Shown: positions 6,115 through 8,429 of the stretch, piece by piece
Numbering within the stretch: the first letter of the stretch is position 1
Layout: every line of letters starts with the position of its first letter
NCBI GenBank assembly: GCA_009885445.1
Contig: VFKQ01000203.1
Coordinates: 1 to 8,429, forward strand
Direction of reading: 5' to 3'
Source: Anaerolineaceae bacterium
Lineage (GTDB): Bacteria > Chloroflexota > Anaerolineae > Anaerolineales > Villigracilaceae
Length of the DNA: 8,429 nt
Notes under the pieces: model-generated
The model's input: only the letters and a program-made list of their open reading frames with translations
Databases searched by the model: none
Told to the model about the DNA's origin: nothing
Made by a program: the position numbers and the translations under genes

Positions 6115-6762
6115 CTATTTTTTTTGGCCTGCGGCGAGGCGCACAGCAACTTTCTGAACGAGGGTGGTTAACCCGCTGGCAGGATTAATCAGGGTGTTGA
6201 TGGCGATTTCAGCCACATCTGGTAACAGGCCCGTGACGCTTGTGATAATCTCCTCCACGCCAGATTCCTCATCTGTATCGGTCTTGCCTTCGAGAGTTTT
6301 TAAGTTTTCAAGCAGTTTGGTCTTTTCAGCCGAATCGGGCAATTGATTGATCATTTGATACAGGCCCGCCAGTGTTTGGGCCGCGGCCTGTGTTGCGGGT
6401 TGCGCATCCGCAGGGACCAGCGCGACTGCCGCAGGCCCGACCGGCGCAGGTGCGGCATCTGAAGCTGGTGCAATAGCAACAGCAACAGCCACTTGCACTT
6501 GGGCGTCAGGCGCGGGTGCGGTGCCTGACGCAGGTGCGGCCTCTGAGGCGGGTGCAACAGCGACAGCAACTTGCACTTGTGCGTCAAGCGCAGGTGCGGC
6601 CTCAGTCACAAGGGCCGGCGCCGCCGCGGCTTGCGCGGCGCGTTTTTCGAGAATTGCTTCGCGAGTCAATCCGGGTTCCAGAAACTCGCCGCAAAACCGG
6701 CATTTTTTAGCAGTAGCTTTGATCGTCTCCCCGCAAAACGGGCATGGTATGTCAGTGGTCAT
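6115..6762 (-). CDS. zinc-ribbon protein with Ala/Pro/Val linker and helical C-terminal domain
   Basis: 215 aa; the start is supported by GGAGGA 5 nt upstream. Residues 7-24 form a zinc ribbon with two CxxC knuckles (Cys7, Cys10, Cys21, Cys24) in the common CPFCGE...KCRFCGEFL arrangement, a small metal-binding module usually involved in protein or nucleic-acid contacts. Residues about 42-125 are a low-complexity Ala/Pro/Val linker holding a duplicated DAQVQVAVAVA unit. The last 85 or so residues look like a folded helical domain: GLYQMINQLPDSAEKTKLLE, an acidic turn, then LLPDVAEIAINTLINPASGL with a basic amphipathic end. The helical tail faintly recalls effector-associated adaptor domains of bacterial conflict systems; this is a low-confidence impression. 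No membrane helix is evident. The gene has a promoter-like region upstream and its own terminator, and lies inside the repeat-flanked cassette. Confidence 0.85.
   Translation of the reverse strand: MTTDIPCPFCGETIKATAKKCRFCGEFLEPGLTREAILEKRAAQAAAAPALVTEAAPALDAQVQVAVAVAPASEAAPASGTAPAPDAQVQVAVAVAIAPASDAAPAPVGPAAVALVPADAQPATQAAAQTLAGLYQMINQLPDSAEKTKLLENLKTLEGKTDTDEESGVEEIITSVTGLLPDVAEIAINTLINPASGLTTLVQKVAVRLAAGQKK
6446..6598. repeat. imperfect tandem repeat within the zinc-ribbon gene
   Basis: Two similar units, 6446-6520 (75 nt) and 6530-6598 (69 nt), both beginning GCAGGTGCGGC and ending GGTGCG. They differ by scattered substitutions and a 6-nt indel that keeps the frame. They encode the duplicated DAQVQVAVAVA linker unit. 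Confidence 0.8.
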
Positions 6763-6767
6763 ATGAT

Positions 6768-6773
6768 TCCTCC
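6768..6773 (-). promoter_or_regulatory. ribosome binding site GGAGGA
   Basis: GGAGGA on the minus strand, 5 nt before the ATG at 6762 of the zinc-ribbon gene. Confidence 0.85.
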
Positions 6774-6793
6774 GAGAACAATTTTCATGGAAT

Positions 6794-6832
6794 ATTATGA
6801 AACATTATAGCGTTAGCAACAAATTTCCCGCC
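6794..6832 (-). promoter_or_regulatory. candidate promoter of the zinc-ribbon gene
   Basis: A perfect -10 hexamer TATAAT lies on the minus strand at 6809-6804, in an AT-rich patch 41 nt before the start codon. Its -35 region at 17 nt is poor (GGCGGG). An alternative pairing is TTGTTG (6822-6817) with CATAAT (6799-6794) at 17-nt spacing. Which is used cannot be settled from sequence. Confidence 0.45.
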
Positions 6833-6879
6833 TGCCAAAAACGCAAAGCCATGAGCCGACGCTAGTCCAAATCTGTTAA

Positions 6880-7026
6880 ACAAGTTTTGAGGTGGCGCTG
6901 ATGACCGATCAGCCGCGCACGGCAACTATCGTGGCCACTGAGCCTGCACCCTTATTGCGGCTGGGTGCGCACGAGTTCGATGCCTTGGTCAGCCAATTGC
7001 ATGACGTGAGATTTTCTGTCGATAAA
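6880..7026 (+). pseudogene. fragment of a cyclic-nucleotide-binding-domain protein
   Basis: The plus-strand frame after a stop at 6877 reads SFEVALMTDQPRTATIVATE and continues PAPLLRLGAHEFDALVSQL. This matches the second half of a cNMP-binding (CRP-type) domain: the phosphate-binding cassette (normally FGE-ALL---PRTAT, with the key Arg present and Gly replaced), the following beta strand, and the start of the C-helix. The first half of the domain is absent; the preceding bases are the upstream region of the oppositely oriented zinc-ribbon gene. The 3' side runs straight into the PAP2 tail around 7026, where the frame becomes antisense PAP2. It is therefore truncated at both ends and probably non-functional, a sign of past rearrangement here. 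It is the only sizeable plus-strand frame that looks like protein. Confidence 0.68.
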
Positions 7027-7041
7027 GTGCGACGCACTTTA
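7023..7041. repeat. 8-bp palindrome at the PAP2 3' end
   Basis: TAAAGTGC (7023-7030) and GCACTTTA (7034-7041) form an 8-bp stem with loop GAC. It overlaps the PAP2 stop codon and the edge of the 27-bp direct repeat. It could help end PAP2 transcripts, though no U-tract follows, or mark a recombination junction. Confidence 0.6.
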
Positions 7042-7063
7042 CCAAAACACGAATCCCAGCCAG
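7037..7063. repeat. 27-bp direct repeat, proximal copy in PAP2 3' end (att-like)
   Basis: Identical to 3737-3763. It covers the last seven codons, the stop codon and 2 nt beyond of the intact PAP2 gene. Location at a gene's 3' end with the reading frame preserved is typical of integrase attachment sites, but no integrase gene lies between the copies. Confidence 0.85.
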
Positions 7064-7599
7064 CTGGAGAGCCAGGTAAATAGCGCGGGGTAAATTTCGA
7101 GACCAATCAGGCCGCAGATGATTCCCAGCACTGCGCCGGCGACGATATCGGAAACGTAATGGACGCCCATGGCGACTCTGGCCAGCGCAACCAGTGGCGC
7201 CCAAACCCACAGGACAGCGGGTAGCGCCCCCGAGCCGAGTCCACTAGCGAGGACGGCGATCAAAAACGCGCGCGCCGCGTGGCCGGACGGGAACGAGTGC
7301 GGGTCGGTGCTCCGATAAATTTCGCCCCACTCCCCTGCGGGACGTTGACGCTTCACCGAAAATTTTACGACCAGCACCAGCGCGGCGAGGGACGAGATGC
7401 CCACGAATTGGACAACGGCCCATTGCTTTGCTGACGTGCCTCCTGAAAACCAAATGGAAAGCAGGGCGATGGCCCAGAACCACGAATCCCCTGAGTGGGC
7501 GAAAAGAATCGACAGGGTGCGCAGAGGCCCGGGTCGCTCGGCCCGGCGCAGGCGCGATGAGATGCGCGCGTCGAGGGCAAGCAGGTCGCGGAGGCTCAT
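7039..7599 (-). CDS. PAP2-family membrane phosphatase
   Basis: A complete 186-aa protein of the PAP2 (type 2 phosphatidic acid phosphatase) superfamily, which hydrolyses lipid phosphates or pyrophosphates such as phosphatidic acid or undecaprenyl pyrophosphate; the substrate here is unknown. All three signature motifs are present: K79-x6-RP (R86-P87), PSGH (104-107) and R141-x5-H147-x3-D151. The expected catalytic residues His107, His147 and Asp151 are intact; the usual Ser before Arg141 is Ala. Hydrophobic helices at about 40-52, 62-78, 110-122, 127-140 and 150-166 fit an integral membrane enzyme. Its start overlaps the stop of the upstream nucleotidyltransferase by ATGA and has no strong ribosome site, so it is probably translated by coupling. 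Its last codons form the 27-bp repeat that recurs 3.3 kb downstream. Confidence 0.95.
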   Translation of the reverse strand: MSLRDLLALDARISSRLRRAERPGPLRTLSILFAHSGDSWFWAIALLSIWFSGGTSAKQWAVVQFVGISSLAALVLVVKFSVKRQRPAGEWGEIYRSTDPHSFPSGHAARAFLIAVLASGLGSGALPAVLWVWAPLVALARVAMGVHYVSDIVAGAVLGIICGLIGLEIYPALFTWLSSWLGFVFW

Positions 7600-8429
7600 C
7601 TCTTGTTGCGGACGGGAGTCTTCTTGGGCGCGGGCGTGCTGTCCGCTTTCTTCGTCGCGGCGCGTTTAGTCAAAATTTTCTTGGGTGCCGGTTTCTTTGC
7701 GACTGCTTTTTTATTCTTCAAGCCCGCAGATTTTTTCGCGCTGACGACGCGCGGCTTTTTGCCGAGGTCGGCGCGCAAGAGTTCGAGTTGATGGGGTTTG
7801 TCCACGTCCATGCACGGCTCGGCGTGGTCCCAGGTGAAAACGCGACTGCGGATGCCGGTGCGCTCTTCGAACATGCGCGCCAGTTCTTCGCTGGTGGCGG
7901 AGCGGGTGAGCACCTTCCAAGCGAGGCTGAAGCCGACGACGGTGGCCTGTTTGAGCGGACTCTTGCGATTGCCAATCAGGCTTTCCCACAAGTCGAGGTG
8001 ATCGGTGGTCATGCTGTAGTGAATGACATTGATGTCTGAGCCGCAGAAGTCACCGTCTTTGAGGTGGGTGTAGGTGCGGTTCGAGCCGGGGAAGCGCTTC
8101 TCCATCACGTCGCGCGGACAGACGCCGTAGTACATGTCGTCTTGGGTGGTCATGCAGGTTTTCACGACCCAGTCCACCATACTGCCTTTGAGCGCGGGGA
8201 TGTCGGAGGAGACAATGAGCATGTATTCGTTCTTCTTATTAATCTCGCGCGCCTTGGCCACGCCGGCGACGATGTTGGCCAACATGCGGCCTTGATTCGA
8301 GATGAAGTGAATCGGCTTCTTGCTGACGATGCCGGTCTTGGCCGAGAGCCCGATCATAATAATATTATCCACCTGCGACGATTCGTTGAGCGCGTCTACC
8401 ACCCATTGCACCATGGGTTTGCCGCCCAC
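7596..8429 (-). CDS. MobA-like nucleotidyltransferase with basic tail (N-terminus beyond window edge)
   Basis: The frame enters at the right edge and gives 277 residues. It begins within the conserved GGKPMVQWVVDAL segment, which normally sits about 30 residues into these proteins; the nucleotide-binding GG loop is outside the window. Further MobA/GlmU-type NTP-transferase features are SSDIPAL (74-80 of the visible part; the Asp-x-Pro metal/substrate site) and CMDVDKPHQLELL, whose Asp208 and Asp210 match the second metal-binding position. The family transfers a nucleotidyl group from an NTP to a sugar phosphate or cofactor; the substrate is unknown. The last 55 residues (from GKKPRVV) are a histone-H1-like tail with 17 Lys and 4 Arg and Ala/Pro spacers, likely disordered and able to bind nucleic acid or anionic lipid (inference). 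It overlaps the PAP2 gene by 4 nt. Coupling to a PAP2 enzyme hints at cell-envelope polyprenyl or lipid-linked sugar metabolism, which is speculative. Confidence 0.88.
   Translation of the reverse strand: MGGKPMVQWVVDALNESSQVDNIIMIGLSAKTGIVSKKPIHFISNQGRMLANIVAGVAKAREINKKNEYMLIVSSDIPALKGSMVDWVVKTCMTTQDDMYYGVCPRDVMEKRFPGSNRTYTHLKDGDFCGSDINVIHYSMTTDHLDLWESLIGNRKSPLKQATVVGFSLAWKVLTRSATSEELARMFEERTGIRSRVFTWDHAEPCMDVDKPHQLELLRADLGKKPRVVSAKKSAGLKNKKAVAKKPAPKKILTKRAATKKADSTPAPKKTPVRNKR

Noticed and set aside
5955..6149. 65-residue N-terminal extension of the 715-aa protein
   Set aside because: It would run through a terminator and hairpin and overlap the zinc-ribbon gene; a strong ribosome site supports the ATG at 5954 instead.

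Overview
The window looks like a chromosomal segment of a GC-rich bacterium, most plausibly a member of the Chloroflexota (Anaerolineae-like). I infer this from a DUF1800/DUF1501 gene pair, a nucleotidyltransferase with a lysine/alanine/proline tail coupled to a PAP2 phosphatase, and intergenic spaces filled with short simple and palindromic repeats. No rRNA, tRNA or other taxonomic marker is present, so the assignment is tentative. All intact genes lie on the minus strand and are described below in their direction of transcription, from high to low coordinates.

Right part (8429 to 7039): a MobA-like nucleotidyltransferase, cut by the window edge at its N-terminus, ends in a strongly basic 55-residue tail. 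It overlaps by 4 bases (ATGA) with a complete PAP2-family membrane phosphatase.

Middle (7063 to 3737): the last coding bases of the PAP2 gene and the bases just past its stop form a 27-bp sequence that recurs, identical and in the same orientation, exactly 3300 bp away at 3737-3763. The distal copy looks like a displaced PAP2 3' end, and a strong hairpin terminator follows it 16 nt after the displaced stop codon. The segment between the copies holds a truncated cNMP-binding-domain fragment on the plus strand, a zinc-ribbon protein (215 aa) with its own promoter-like region and terminator, and a 715-aa protein of unknown function. The simplest reading is a small cassette inserted at the 3' end of PAP2 that preserved the gene's reading frame and pushed the original tail and terminator 3.3 kb downstream. 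No integrase or transposase is visible. This is the most interesting part of the window.

Left-middle (3532 to 2740): a four- to five-helix membrane protein (173 aa) with a strong ribosome binding site directly next to a TAGTTGG-type simple repeat. After it comes a roughly 190-bp cluster of degenerate palindromic repeats built on GGTCGAG/CTCGACC boxes.

Left (2739 to 1): a DUF1800 protein with a Tat-type lipoprotein signal, then a DUF1501 protein cut off by the left window edge. This is a widespread two-gene arrangement of unknown biochemical role. A 10-bp perfect hairpin separates the two genes.
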